Source: Metellina segmentata (lineage: Eukaryota > Arthropoda > Arachnida > Araneae > Tetragnathidae). Taken from it: 64,000 nucleotides of DNA. The stretch's first letter is position 1. Every line of letters starts with the position of its first letter. Under the pieces are notes generated by a model. The model did not search any database and was not told the origin of the DNA. It saw only the letters and a program-made list of their open reading frames with translations. Position numbers and translations under genes: made by a program. The stretch is taken from the NCBI GenBank assembly GCA_947359465.1, contig OX375872.1:78163100-78227099 (forward strand), written 5' to 3'. Below, piece after piece: positions 1 through 11,785 of the stretch.

Positions 1-404
1 AATATTTCGTCCTCAGAAAAATTTACCGGTTCTTGGTAGACGAGAAACCACGTCATTAGGAAAACTGACCAGATCTTGGTGGACAAGATATCCCGTCATT
101 AAAAAAACTGACAAAATCTGGTGGACGATATACCTTGTCATTAGAAAAACTGACAAAATCTGGTGGACGATATAACTTGTCATTAGAAATACTGACGAGA
201 TCTTGGTGAACGAGATATCTCGTCATTACAAAAGCTGACCAGATCTTGGTGGACGAGATATCACGTCATTAGAAAAAACTGAAGAGATCTAGATCTTGTC
301 ATAGTAAAACGGCAATATTTTTCTGACGAGATACCTTGACATTATCCAAGTTGGCCAGGTCTAGATATTCGAGATATCTCGTCGAAACCACTTGGAGGGT
401 TAGA
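1..404 (-). repeat. TTAA-MITE, expanded copy with 42-43 bp minisatellite
   Basis: This is the left-truncated, reverse-oriented copy of a short palindromic element that recurs at about 10.8, 15.6, 20.4, 20.8 and 46.1 kb. Its right terminus is CTCGTCGAAACCACTTGGAG then GGTTAG. Internally a unit beginning TCATTAG recurs at 53, 96, 138, 180, 223 and 266, so the internal segment has expanded as a minisatellite. Each unit ends in a variant of the palindrome GACGAGATATCTCGTC. Confidence 0.8.
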
Positions 405-1084
405 GGTTTAAATGGCGCATTTTTTAAGGGTTTCGTTCCACAAAGTCTGCAAGTGTCCATTGTCTCAAACCCAGAGAGATCCCTCCTCGCCAAGACGTCC
501 GATTCCCTTTCCGAAGAAAACAGAATGCACTCAATCTTGCGGAAGTCACGAAAGTGCAGAAACGGGCGCTGAAAGGTCCCGTTAAGCTGTTTGCTCAAGT
601 AATCACGATCCACGGAGATAAAGATATGGAGCTTTTTTTATTAACCTTTAACAGCACTTAAATAGATAATTAAATCGTGACACGAAACATGCCCTGCGCG
701 TTTGTTTGTTTAGTTCGTTTAAGTTTAGCTCTAATCGCGTAACGTCAGATACTGCGATATTGGTTATTATTAATGTAGGGTTATGGGAAAAAACGCGTTT
801 TTGAATTGTGTGTGTTTGTAGAGCTATGTAATCTCTTTTTGTTGAATCTGAGTTCTCATCTATCTTGCATTCATTTAATAACTCTGCAATTTTATTCATC
901 ACTCAAATTGATATATGCTGTTCTTAAAAACGAGTATTCGCGTAGTTTTTTAATCGAGTTTAAGAGGTACCGTGGGCTTTAGAAAATAATTTAATTTAAA
1001 TTCATCACATGTAATGATCATGAAAAGTAGTTTGGTATATTTTCGGAAGAGGCTAATAGGTTTCTACAGTATAACATCGCAGAG
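405..1084. other. No recognised feature
   Basis: This unique-looking AT-rich sequence has only short open frames without family similarity. Confidence 0.5.
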
Positions 1085-2781
1085 ACATATAATTAGACAG
1101 CATAGAATTCTTGCCATGTCTCACATGAGCAAAGGGTAATCTAGCACTCGTTAGCGAAAAAGAACAACAAACCAAAACTTGAATTCTAGGTATTGTCATC
1201 GGATCTGTGATCACAGAAATGTCGCATAATAATAGGAATGCAGATTTGGCGTCGGTTCTAAGCAATTATTACACATTTGTGGACAAACATTTAGTTAGAC
1301 AAATAGGACAGACAAAACAATCCTGGAGAATGGCAGATTCTCGTGCTCTCTCCCGAACGCATTACACGTCTCGCCACATGTACCCACGACTCTACTGATG
1401 TTAGTACTAGAGTGTTCTTTCAATATCCCATAGCGCCATCAGGTGACCACTCTTTAGATTTCCACATAAATTCTTGCTTTATTTGAACTCTAGGAAGAGC
1501 ATCGCATGAATGTTGCATTCCTGATAGATGCTTGGGTTTTAGGTAGATCCCAGATTTATGCTTGAAATGTAGAATTCTTGCACAATCTCAGATGAGTTCT
1601 AGGGTAATCTAATTAGCCCTCGGGTGGCAAAAATGAACGACAAACCAAAACCCGAGCTCCAGGTCACAGGAGTGTCGTATGTATTACGATCCATTCTTGT
1701 TCTATTTTAACTCCAAGGACATCGCAGGAATGTCGCATATTAGGATAAACTCTTGTTTCACTTGAACTTTACGAAGAGCATCGCAGGAATGTCTCATTCT
1801 TGTCAGATCTTGGATTAAGGGTTTGAGATCACAGATTTATGCATGCAATGTAGAATTATTTCCATGTTTCTAATGCAATCTAGGGTAATTAATCAAAAGA
1901 GCGACTAACCAAACCCTAAGCTCCAGGTAGGACATCGCAGGAATGTCACATATTTGGGTTCTAGGTAGGAGATCGTAGATTGTACATGCAATATAGTATT
2001 ACCAATCACATCGTAGTTATAGGTAATCTAATTGCCTACGTGTAGAAAAACTGACTAAAAACTGATTGAGAACTGAAAACTTTGCAATTTTTACTAACAA
2101 TTGACGTGTTATGCACACGCCCAAAATAGCTAATTATTTTACCTAGATTTCATGTAAGTTGGTTAGGGTTTTATGGGGTAAGGTCCAAAAAAGGAGAAGC
2201 TGTGCCAAACACAAGGCTTAATACAAACCGATAAAAACAAATAAAAAGTTAAAATAATTTAACCATCTCTCTCTGAAAAGTTGATTTAAAAACATGGGTT
2301 TATTGAACAGATTATATGAAGTGGTTTAAGAGTGACATAAGGGGTTATTATCAAAAGATGAGATGTATAAAAACAAATTCAGTAGAACCTCACCTCATTA
2401 TAACGGACAGTTGAAAAAAATTGAAATAATAATAGAGAATGCTTAGTTTCATCAACATGAACTAGGACCTTGTTCTTAAGATGAATGCAGTGTATACCTA
2501 TACATTTTTTCAATTCAAACTAAGTTGAAGGTGGTTTTTTATTTGTTATATACTAAACACTTTTTTATAGCTAACTACTGTACTTTCATTCATACACACC
2601 TTGTTGCATTACACCCCTATAAGAATTATTTGTTATAAGCCGGACTTCTATTCAAAAGGGACAACCTTTAGCCCCTACTAGTCCGTTATAATGAGGCTCT
2701 ATTGTAGGTCATGTATTGGGAGGCTAAAAATATGACTACTCGAGAAATATTGAGACTAAGATGGGGTACTCCATCTTAGTT

Positions 2782-2962
2782 GTTGACGTGATGTGGAAGT
2801 TTGGAGAGTGAAGTGCAAGCTAGGTGTGACCTCGTCATGTAACCGTGATTCAAAATAAAGTGGTGTTATCCTCGGTTCTTTCCCTTCGGGTTTGATCCCG
2901 GACTGTCACCAATTGACCGCTGTGTTGCTCCAGTGCGACGTTAATTAAAGTATCTACCTACT
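2782..2962 (+). repeat. SINE-A body, 5'-truncated
   Basis: The common SINE body is present from GATGTGGAAGTTTGGAGAG to the TACC-type tail. The tRNA-like head is missing. Confidence 0.8.
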
Positions 2963-3340
2963 CATCTTGAATGGCTAGTAAAAAATTGAATATCATACAT
3001 ATGGTTAAAAGATGCTTATAAATATGGTAAAAATCTTGAGTGCTGTAAAAAGGTAAGAAAGGATGAATGTGGAGGGTGGTCCAACAAGTTTGATAAAATT
3101 GGGGATGAAGTATTAAAAAAGCGTCGGTAGAAATGTCCAAGACTTGTACAAGTAGCTAAAGTGCTATTGAAAGTGGCTCTAGGTAATGTTGGCTCGATGG
3201 AGTGGATTCTCTGACCAATAAATGTCTGTGTGAGTCTCGAGAATAGCCGATGTGAAGTTATTAAAATAAGGAATTGTTGAGACGTTTGTACGGTAGGAGC
3301 TAGAGATTTCATGAGACATGGCAAGAATTCTTTATCACAT

Positions 3341-3444
3341 TTGTGGTTCAAAATTCCATGGTGTTGTCCTAGGATCTTTCTGAACCTTTGTCAATAGCCC
3401 GTTATGTTTCTCCAGTCATGACGTTAGTTAAAATACCTACCTAC
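3341..3444 (+). repeat. SINE-A 3' fragment
   Basis: Only the last 100 bp of the SINE body (TTCAAAATT onward) and the ACCTACCTAC tail remain. Confidence 0.7.
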
Positions 3445-3905
3445 ATATATCGCATTCATAATCCTGCCATGTACTATTTTGAACTCAAGAGATGCGACAT
3501 TCCATGGATGCACTTCCTAGAGTTCAAGTTAAACAATAATTTATACTAACAAGCCTCTGGCGATGTTTTACTTGGAGCTCAGGGCTTGATTTGTTGCTCT
3601 ACATTGAGCTTTTCTACACGAGGGCTAATTGGTTTACCCTAGAGCTCATGCTAGACTGGGCAGGAATTTAATTTTGCATGTATAAATCTGAGTTTTCCTA
3701 CCTAGAACCCAAAAGAGATAGATCAAGAATTTGACATCTCATGTGACCATTCCTGCGATGTCCTATCTAGAACGCAAGTGAAACGATATAAATTTCGACT
3801 TATCAAGGGACATTCCTGCGACCTCCTTCATAGAACCTAAAGGAGGTGGATCAAGTATGTGACATTACTGCAATATCCTACATGAGCTGAAGTGAAACAG
3901 CACAA

Positions 3906-4286
3906 AGCGGACATGGAAATGGCTCTAAAGTGGCTGAGATTATGTGGTGTTTGAGATAAACTCAAAACATGAATTTTGTATTAATACAAATACATTTTTA
4001 ATCGTGATACTTAATATTACACATTTTGATTGAAATTGTGGATTTTTGGGTTTGGGTTCGTCTTTTACTCAGTCTATGGTAAATTACGTTTAACAACCCA
4101 AGTTTCGAGAGTAAAAAACCAAAGGAAATAATCATAGGACACAACTATAGTATACATACAAATAATATTTTTATTTAAAATCTCTATATTAAAATCCAGG
4201 AATTCTTTTTGGTAAACCTTTTTGTAAAAGTATTTTTTACAAGCATATGAAGAACAATTTCCTTACTATATAACAAAAGATGATTA
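3906..4286. other. No recognised feature
   Basis: AT-rich intergenic sequence with no convincing open frame or repeat. Confidence 0.5.
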
Positions 4287-4457
<171 letters not shown>

Positions 4458-5043
4458 TACTCAAACTTCCAAAACGAACTTTCTTTTAATTAATTAAAAT
4501 GTGATCATTTAAAAGAAATATATTCGAATGTAGAATAGTTTTGCTGTTGCAAATTATTTCAACCTCTTCAGACCATTTTAATGTTACTTTGCCTATTCTT
4601 TCAAAAATCCTACTATTCCTTAGCAACTTGTGTCTGTCTAATTGGCACTGTTTTCAGAACATTTTCTAAAATATTATATTTTCCCTTCATCTTTAATGGT
4701 AAAACACCATCTAAAAAGTCGGCTGGCGGCTCTAGTACTTTATTCTGCTTAATCTTTTCTGGATGTGTTTTAGCTGTCTGATTTGGTTGAAACTTTACAT
4801 AATTGTCTAAAATTTGAGCGTATAGAAAGGCCTTTTCGTTGTCGCTCAGAAATTTTGTCTCAGTCTATTGTGCATGTTTTTGTTCATTTCGCACAATTGT
4901 TTACTAAAAAAAAAAGCGAAAAGTCTGTCTTCAGCGAAAATAAATGTTTTCTTACTGTGCTCCATCGATAAGTGAGCCTATCACTGAAATGGCTGCTGGG
5001 AACAAAATACTGAGTATTTTATTGCCAGTAGCCAAAATTTTAG

Positions 5044-5470
5044 TCATGATTACTTGATTAAAACTAAAATGAAATAAATAAATAGTTAGCGTAGGACTAA
5101 GACCTAATAAATCGTTGTCATTAATCTTGATTAATTTTTTAGTCATTAGTTTTGGTAGTTAATAGATCAAACTTTACCCAACACTGGCTTCTGTTTAGTG
5201 AACGACCTGTAATTCGTTATTTCCATGATTAATATTTTAGTTATTAGTTTTCAATCAATGGATTAAACTTTATCCAACTCTGCTTCTAGGTAGTGCTTTA
5301 ATTAATTTAAGTTAAGTTTTAGACATGATCCCTTGATTAAAATTAAAAAAATAAATAAATAGTTAATGTAGGGTTAAAACTAATCAATCATAACTCATTA
5401 ATCTTGCTAAATATTCTAGTCTTTAGTTTTCAATCCTCCCTCAGGCCAAACTTTGCTTCTAGGTAATGTT
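5044..5470 (+). repeat. Diverged direct repeats
   Basis: Two units (about 5044-5192 and 5323-5468) share a segment with TTGATTAAA, AAATAAATAAATAGTTA and TTCTAGGTAATG-like ends; a half unit lies between them at about 5220-5295. Confidence 0.6.
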
Positions 5471-5972
5471 AATGATATGGAAAAATCCTCAATAAGCGGA
5501 AGAGCGTCATTTTACCCAATGCGTACAGATAAAAATATTTTCAATTATCCGTCACTCCCGAAACGTTTTGAGAATAATCTTTCACTGATTTGCAACCAGG
5601 CGACTGCATTTGTTACAGATATCCCGGTATTTTACAAAATTCTGTGATATTCCTCTCAGAAGATGGGGAAAATTCGCATTGTTCAGTGACATCTCCATCC
5701 TCCTGAGCGCCTGGATGTTTCCGTAGTCTGAGTGACACGCTGGGGACGGAACAACGATAGTGACGCACATTTGAACGCTGCACAAAAGGAAAGGTTGAAT
5801 AAAAGGGAGAGTAAAGGCGTGACGCACTTAGTCACACGCAGATAAATGGAAGCGATTTCTCTTAAACGTACCTTAAATTGGTAGATTTAGTTGTGATAAA
5901 CTGAAACTGTATGAGACAGGGCTGTAAAGGATGAATTTGGTACACCAAAGATTTCCAGACTTTTCTTTTTCG

Positions 5973-6250
5973 AGCCGCGGTAGCCCTGTTTGAAGAGCAA
6001 CGGAATTGCAACCAGAGGGCTGGGACTGATGCACGTTAAATCAGTAGTGGCCTTAAATGTCCTTAAGTGGTCATGATGTGGAAGTTTAGTGAGTGGGGTG
6101 CCAGCTCAGGTGCTGACTTCGTCATCCGACTATGTTTCAAAATTTCGTGGCGTTGTCCTCGTGTATTTCCTTCCAGAATTGATCCCGGACTGTCGCCAAT
6201 AGCCCGATGTGTTGCTCCAGTGTTACGTTAATTAACTATCTAACCTAACC
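5973..6250 (+). repeat. SINE-A, head partly deleted
   Basis: A box-A-like head (GGTAGCCCTGTTTGAAGAGC) is followed by the body and tail, but box B is deleted or rearranged. Confidence 0.8.
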
Positions 6251-6506
6251 CATTAAAGGTAGGTAAAAAAATTAGTTCTAGGATATGAATTTAATTTTTT
6301 GATGAAATAAACATATTCAATTTTTAAAGAACTAAACAAATGGTTAACATAGAATTCATATAAAGGAATGATTAAAAACAAATCCATACACAATATGTTG
6401 TACAATATAAAATGTACGAAAGTGAAGAGTTATAAAAATACTAAATCACAGGTTTAAGAATCCAGTGGTTTCCAAAGATTGGGTAGTAGATCCTGTAGTC
6501 TAAAGG

Positions 6507-6762
6507 GCAGTAGTTGCCCGGTTGGTAGAGTGACGGACTAGTAACCGGAGGGTTGCGTGTTCGATTCCAGCCAACAACAGTCGTATACAAAGGGGGCTAC
6601 AGCGCGTTGTCGTGGCGTCAAATGTCCTCATTTCGGCATGGTGTGGGAGTTTGTAGAATGGGATAACTGCTAACCGCGGTGTTGTTCTTGAATCTTTCAC
6701 TTCGGGGGTTGATCCCAAACTGTGGCCAAGAGTCCGTTATGTTGCTCCAGTGTGACATTAAA
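6507..6762 (+). repeat. SINE-A, tRNA-headed copy
   Basis: The head has TGCCCGGTTGGTAGAGTGAC (box A) and GTGTTCGATTCC (box B), about 35 nt apart as in a tRNA, followed by the shared body. Confidence 0.85.
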
Positions 6763-7317
6763 ATATGACCGCGACATTTCCCTGCGTCAACTAAAATAAC
6801 CAAACCCCGTAGAACGTGTTTCCTCGTCCTTGTCCATTTATTGCCGGAAAACAAACTTTAGATTTTAAAATTGGGGCTTCGAGAGGCACTTTTAGGACTA
6901 CCTGTGTACCAGTTTTCATGGTTACAGTTTGGTCTGAAGACAGGAAAAAAATAACCTATGTTTCCCGCAGTGATCTTAAGTATTGTATAAGTGTACCAAA
7001 TTTAGTGTGGATTGATCAACTGGTGTAGATTTGTTTTGAGAAACTACACACATACATACACCCCCAACACACATACATCCTTTTTTACATATATAGATTG
7101 AAATGACAATTGACGACTTTAAAGGAAGTAAAGAAATAAAATAAAATTTTACCTGGTACAGAATATTAGAATATATCAAAATGTATGCAAATATTTGTCC
7201 AAAATTCAGAAAATGATAATTCTTTATTACTGAGCGGCAGCATCCCTATAGCTTTAATAGCTCGCAATTCATTGACCTCTAAAATAACATTAGAGGGCCA
7301 CCAATTGCCCGCGAACC
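6763..7317. other. No recognised feature
   Basis: Short frames only. A 70-codon frame at 6816-7028 has no recognisable similarity. Confidence 0.4.
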
Positions 7318-7682
7318 AATGGTATGGTTGTTTTGTCGGATTATGACCAAATGACGCAATTGGCTAAGCTATGCCAAACCCAAGACCCCGTCAAATAAAA
7401 AATGCTGCTGAAACGGGAAAAAAACTTGGATATAAGAACAAAGTACTCGGATGAAAGCAGAAAAAAAGTTTATTTATGTTTCTCTTGGGGGAGCGTGAAC
7501 CCCCGTTTAAAGAAGGCAGTAAACCCCATGGGAAAATAATGGGATTGATCCCGGACCGTCGTCAATAGCCCGTTGAGTTGCTCTAGTACGACGTTAAGTA
7601 CAAAATTACCAAATTGCCATGGGAAAATAAAAGATCACTAGAGTACCTTGGGTTCGCGAAACAAGTGTTCAACCTCTAAAAG
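7318..7682 (-). repeat. Hairpin retroposon copy, split by a SINE fragment
   Basis: A diverged long copy of the hairpin family reads from the GCCAAACCCAAGAC region to GATCACTAGAGTACC. It is interrupted at 7540-7616 by a SINE fragment. Strand is given for the sense inferred from the stem-loop and tail. Confidence 0.7.
7540..7616 (+). repeat. SINE-B 3' fragment with 14-bp TSD
   Basis: A 77-bp 5'-truncated SINE end (TTGCTCTAGTACGACGTTAA then AAATTACC) is flanked by CCATGGGAAAATAA at 7526-7539 and 7617-7630. Removing one copy restores the interrupted hairpin-family repeat. Confidence 0.88.
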
Positions 7683-8307
7683 GGTGTAATACTTTTCATC
7701 ATTTCCTGATCAATGCATTCTTGCAGTAAGTGAAAAGAAAAAAGGGGAAGGCCCTCAGCCACGGTAAACCTGCACCCTCTCACGCTGTCGGGTAGCTATT
7801 GACAACTTGCGTGCAAACCGAATTTCGAGGAAAGAAATATTAATTACTCAGAGGGGAAACTCCTTACCGAATAGTTATGCTACTAGAATTTATTTTATTT
7901 TGTTACTTTTTAAATTATTACCTGCGATTGGAAAAGTATGCGATTTTTCATAAACCTAACTATAGAGAGCGTTAGTGTTTTGTGGAAGTATTTCCTGTTT
8001 CATGTTGGCAGTAACGTAACTTGACGTGTTACTAGGATCGATTTCGTCACGTTGTTTACAGAATTAATCAAAAAAATGTAATGGGTTTATAGTTTTATTT
8101 CTTATTTAACTGAAAGAAATAAAACTGACTGCTCCATGAAGTCTGGCTTTCATTGATTCACGTGAATATTTTGGTGTCAACGGGACGAATAATGAAAATA
8201 AGCCAACAAAAAATTTAGGGAAAATCCTTGCAAAAAGTATTAGCTATCGCTCATTCGAGAAAAGAAGGGTTACGAGAAAGTACTTTTTCTTCATACAGTT
8301 GGGTTTT
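7683..8307. other. No recognised feature
   Basis: AT-rich intergenic sequence; no ORF or repeat supported. Confidence 0.5.
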
Positions 8308-8410
8308 AGTTGGTTGGTTTTTATAGCGCAAGGGCCATATTTGGCCAAGCGACGCCGAGCACGAGACGGAAGACGTCAAGTAATGGACATAAATACACAA
8401 AGGAATCGAA
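8308..8410 (-). repeat. Hairpin retroposon 3' fragment
   Basis: It has GCGCAAGGGCCATATTTGGC and its stem partner, then ends after about 100 bp. Confidence 0.75.
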
Positions 8411-8470
8411 CCTGTGCCGCCATCCACTCGCAGGTTGAGTTTATTTATGTTTACACTGAAAACTCTCGGG

Positions 8471-8783
8471 TCGAGGTAGCCAGTTGGAAGAGCAAAGGAT
8501 TAGCAAGCGGAGGGTTGCGAGTTCGACACTCAGTCCAGCCAAAGACCGTCGAGTACACGGGGCTGGTGCACGTTAAATCTAACGTGGTCTCAAATGTCCT
8601 CACGTGGGGGTGATGTGGAAGTTTGGAGAGCGGGATGTCACTTCAAGTGTTGATATCGTCATTTGACCGTGATTCAAAATTACGAGGCGTTGTTCTTGAA
8701 TCTTTCCCTTGGGGATTGATCCCGGACTGTCGCCAATAGCCCTGTTGTGTTGCTCCAGTGCGAAGGTAATTAACTACCTACCT
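8471..8783 (+). repeat. SINE-A, full length
   Basis: A near-complete copy has box A (TAGCCAGTTGGAAGAGC), box B (GCGAGTTCGACAC), a linker (GGGCTGGTGCACGTTAAATC), the body and the CTACCTACC tail, 313 bp in all. Confidence 0.9.
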
Positions 8784-9530
8784 CAATGCTACGCGACCGC
8801 GACATGCTCAACAGAACATGTTCTGTCACCCTCACCACGGTTATTAAATCCCAACGCCAATGAAAAAGTCTCTAACCCCCATTTAATTTTAGCAACGCAG
8901 TTCAAACGAATACGGAGTCCGCGATATTAAGCTGAAAGGAATTGATGCTAATTCCACGATTTCCGGAAACATAAACACCGGAAGCCGCACGCCACTGAGC
9001 ATCTATCTGTCACGGAGTGGAAAATCTCCAAGCATGTCCGCAAGGTATGCCCGGCCATCTCGAATAATTATACGCGGAGGAATATTTAATTAATAAAGAG
9101 GTAGCGGCACCCAATGTTTCAGGTTGATTTAATTGTTCATTTATTTGGTCTGCGTTTCCGCTCGGATGAAATGAATTTCCTTGCTGGAATCAGTCCCTTT
9201 CAGCCAGGCTTTGTGTGGGAATTTGATGACAGGAAGGAAACATCAGTTACTCACTAATTGAAGCGCCTATGGTTTGTAATGGGGCTTGATTAATGCAACA
9301 AAGTCAAACTGTAAAAGGAAGGTGTTGAGAGGCAGCATAGAAATATTATCGGGCCACACTTGTATTGTTCTGAATGAAATTTAATAATGCTTTCATGGGA
9401 CCGCCAATGGGAGATCGCCATACGTGGGGTGTCTTATCGCCGGAAACTTTGCCAGTTAACAGTGGCTGATCTGTGTCGGTGGGAGGATTTTTTCGAGGCA
9501 CAATGAGGTTGGGGTATCCATTGGCTTCGC
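8784..9530. other. No recognised feature
   Basis: Moderately GC-richer intergenic DNA; the 68-codon minus frame at 9346-9552 has no family match I can name. Confidence 0.4.
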
Positions 9531-9532
9531 AC

Positions 9533-9850
9533 GTCACGAAGTTGGAGTCCATATTCTTGAAACAGATAAGTTATTGAACAAATATGTAATTATACTGCTT
9601 TGTCCTGTTCTCTTTGATTTGCAGGATCGATGGTCGGTTGGGTTTTATTGCACAAAGGTCATGTTTGGCCAGGCTGCGCCAAACGTCAATTAAATTTACA
9701 TACACACTCATTTCGTGACTGACTGCCCGTCACGAAGTCAGAGTTCGTCTGCTTGAAACAGATAAGTTATTAAACACAATTTAATTACATTGCTTTGGCA
9801 TTTTTGAATTGAATGATTGGTAGTTGCTAGGTTTAATTGCGCATGGGCCA
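9533..9850 (+). repeat. Local direct duplication (~196-bp period)
   Basis: GTCACGAAG then GAAACAGATAAGTTATT recurs at about 9533 and 9729, and hairpin-family sequence follows each copy (about 9640 and 9822). The flank and the repeat were therefore duplicated together. Confidence 0.7.
9636..9715 (-). repeat. Hairpin retroposon 3' fragment
   Basis: It has GGTTTTATTGCACAAAGGTC and GGCTGCGCCAAACG, ending after about 80 bp. Confidence 0.7.
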
Positions 9851-10070
9851 TTACTTTTCCGAGCTGCACCAAATACAAGACAATCAAGTGAGAAATGGCG
9901 GACAGGCAAAACAGATGGATTGGGGAATAAAGTAGTGGGATGAAAATCAGGAAAAGATCGCTTAGGTATTCCATGAGCGCGACCGCTGTGTTTGCTAAAG
10001 ACAGTAAACTCCATGGGAAAAGAAAAGATCAGTAACCTCGGGTTCGTGAAGCCCCTGCACCCCTAAATTA
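9822..10070 (-). repeat. Hairpin retroposon, long copy
   Basis: It runs from the stem-loop end through ACAGTAAACTCCATGGGAAA and AGATCAGTAACCTCGGGTTC to CACCCCTAAA, about 250 bp. Confidence 0.8.
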
Positions 10071-10818
10071 TATGTGCACCTGAGGGCCTGTGATTATAGG
10101 AGGCCGAGGACGCTTTTTCTCGTGGACTACGTTCCATATATTTCTTGTTTCTTCGACAAGTGCATACCCCTCCCCCCTCCATTGTGAAATTTAAAAAATT
10201 GTCAAATGTAATCCAAAGTTTCACTACCAACACTGTACTCCATTTCACGTCTAATGTCTTGAATCGATAGATCACAATCCAGTTTCGTTTGAAGCCCATT
10301 TCAACGTCGTAGCACTTCTCAGTCCCGAGTTATACTGATTTGAAGTTTGAGCAGGGCTGCAGAAAGTTCCCAAAATGCTGCCACTCCCGCTTATCGCGAA
10401 CTAAAGGTCACTAACAAGTCTTTGTTCCCTCACATGTTGAATGACATAGGTTGGTTTGGTTCACGCTGATAAAAGAGAAATTAGACCTACCATTTTTTCA
10501 AAAACGCTCGGCTTTCTTTACATTTACCTAGTACTGGCCTGATTTTAAAGACATTTACGTCAAAATCCTCAACGAATCAGGAGACACTAACAGCTGAAAT
10601 GTCGCTGTAACAAAATTTTTACTTTCTCCGAGGTCGTTATATCGATCATAAAATAACATTACATAAAATAACATAACATTGGGCCTTTTCAATTGGTCGT
10701 TATATCGCACTGAGTTGTTCAATAGAGGGTCGCTACAAAGCGATTCCAATGAAAATTAAAATGTTTAGAGCAAAGGTGCCAGAGCTGCAGACTTTACCAC
10801 TCCTAACGTCAAGACATT
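10071..10818. other. No recognised feature
   Basis: Intergenic; short frames on the minus strand only. Confidence 0.4.
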
Positions 10819-11046
10819 TTAACCCTCCAAGTGGTTTCGACGAGATATCTCATCCATCAAGATCTGACCAATTTTACTAATGACGAGATATCTCGTCATC
10901 AAGTTATTGCTCGATTTTTTATGATGCCGCGATCAAGATATGGTTAGTTTTCTTCTATTGACGAGATATCTCGTGCATCAAGATCTGGTCAGTTTTGTTA
11001 ATGATTGCATTTTTTATGAGACGCCTCGTTGAGACAGGTGGGTTAA
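10819..11046 (+). mobile_element. TTAA-MITE with palindrome array
   Basis: This 228-bp element is bounded by TTAA at both ends (10819-10822, 11043-11046). The left end (AACCCTCCAAGTGGTTTCGA) and right end (GACGCCTCGTTGAGACAGGT then GGGTT) are imperfect inverted repeats. Inside are three or four copies of GACGAGATATCTCGTC-like palindromes. TTAA ends suggest piggyBac-type mobilisation, but no transposase is present. Confidence 0.75.
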
Positions 11047-11165
11047 ATGAAAACACTTATGGGTTAAATGAAAACACTCAATACACTTATTTAAAATGAA
11101 ATATTTGGTTTCGCCAATATCCTTCTAGAGCATCTTAAAATAGAGAATACGATATAAAATTCTGG

Positions 11166-11627
11166 TCACACAGAAGAAAAATAACCACACCCATATCTCC
11201 TATCGTTTCCAGGCATTTCATAATGAGATCCATTCTCTAAATAAATCGCCTTCAGAAAAAAAGGCATCTCGCACAGTATGCATCTTTTGGAGTCCATTTT
11301 CGTCTTATATGCCCCGTTTTGATTAAAGTCCCCAGAGATCTTTATTACACTCTTCAATTCTTCCGGAAGTGACTTTTCTTTTATAATATTGCAGTGGGAG
11401 TGCCAAATGTTGTTCCTCCGATAGCAGTCTTCCAGTGTCCCACTCAAACTGCACTCAAAGGCGAAATCCGTATAGGGTACCACTCCACAATTTATACTCA
11501 TCATACAAGTAACTCTAGAGTTATGGGAAGTCATTAAATGAGAATCTCTTATGCAGAGGGGCGTAAAAGGACTGCCTTGATAACGAACTGTGAGAAACAG
11601 CTCAGGTTTTTCTTTCTCTTCCACCAT
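11166..11627 (-). CDS. Unrecognised 153-codon open frame
   Basis: This is the longest open frame outside the transporter. It is hydrophilic with about ten cysteines, lacks an obvious signal peptide and shows no family I recognise. An in-frame stop lies about a dozen codons upstream. It does not visibly overlap a repeat family of the window. It may be a terminal exon, a decayed transposon segment or chance. Confidence 0.25.
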   Translation of the reverse strand: MVEEKEKPELFLTVRYQGSPFTPLCIRDSHLMTSHNSRVTCMMSINCGVVPYTDFAFECSLSGTLEDCYRRNNIWHSHCNIIKEKSLPEELKSVIKISGDFNQNGAYKTKMDSKRCILCEMPFFLKAIYLENGSHYEMPGNDRRYGCGYFSSV

Positions 11628-11785
11628 TTTGTTCTTTCTTTTCTGGAGGAACCCAGCTTAATAATAGATGTGACCGTAAGTCCCCTACTCATTTTGCATT
11701 TTACTTTTTTGTATCCCTTCACACTACTTTCTGCCTTTCTTGATGAGCATTTCTGCTCAGCTGTATTTTTTGTTTCGAAGAATTA

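Larger units (their letters stand above)
1085..3905. repeat. Long inverted repeat with internal subrepeats (foldback-like)
   Basis: The left arm (about 1085-2045) has several related units containing CATCGCAGGAATGTC and TAGGGTAATCTAATTAGCCC. The right arm (about 3455-3905) holds the reverse complement, for example GGGCTAATTGGTTTACCCTA and GACATTCCTGCGA. A SINE copy and fragment (2782-2962, 3341-3444) sit between or beside the arms. The arrangement suggests a foldback transposon or an inverted duplication. Arm ends are approximate. Confidence 0.6.

Noticed and set aside
1..404. CRISPR-like spacing of palindromic repeats
   Set aside because: Spacers are homologous to each other, the repeats are diverged, the genome is eukaryotic and the same ends recur as a MITE.
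299..613. 104-codon open frame on the minus strand
   Set aside because: It overlaps the MITE terminus and shows no recognisable protein similarity.
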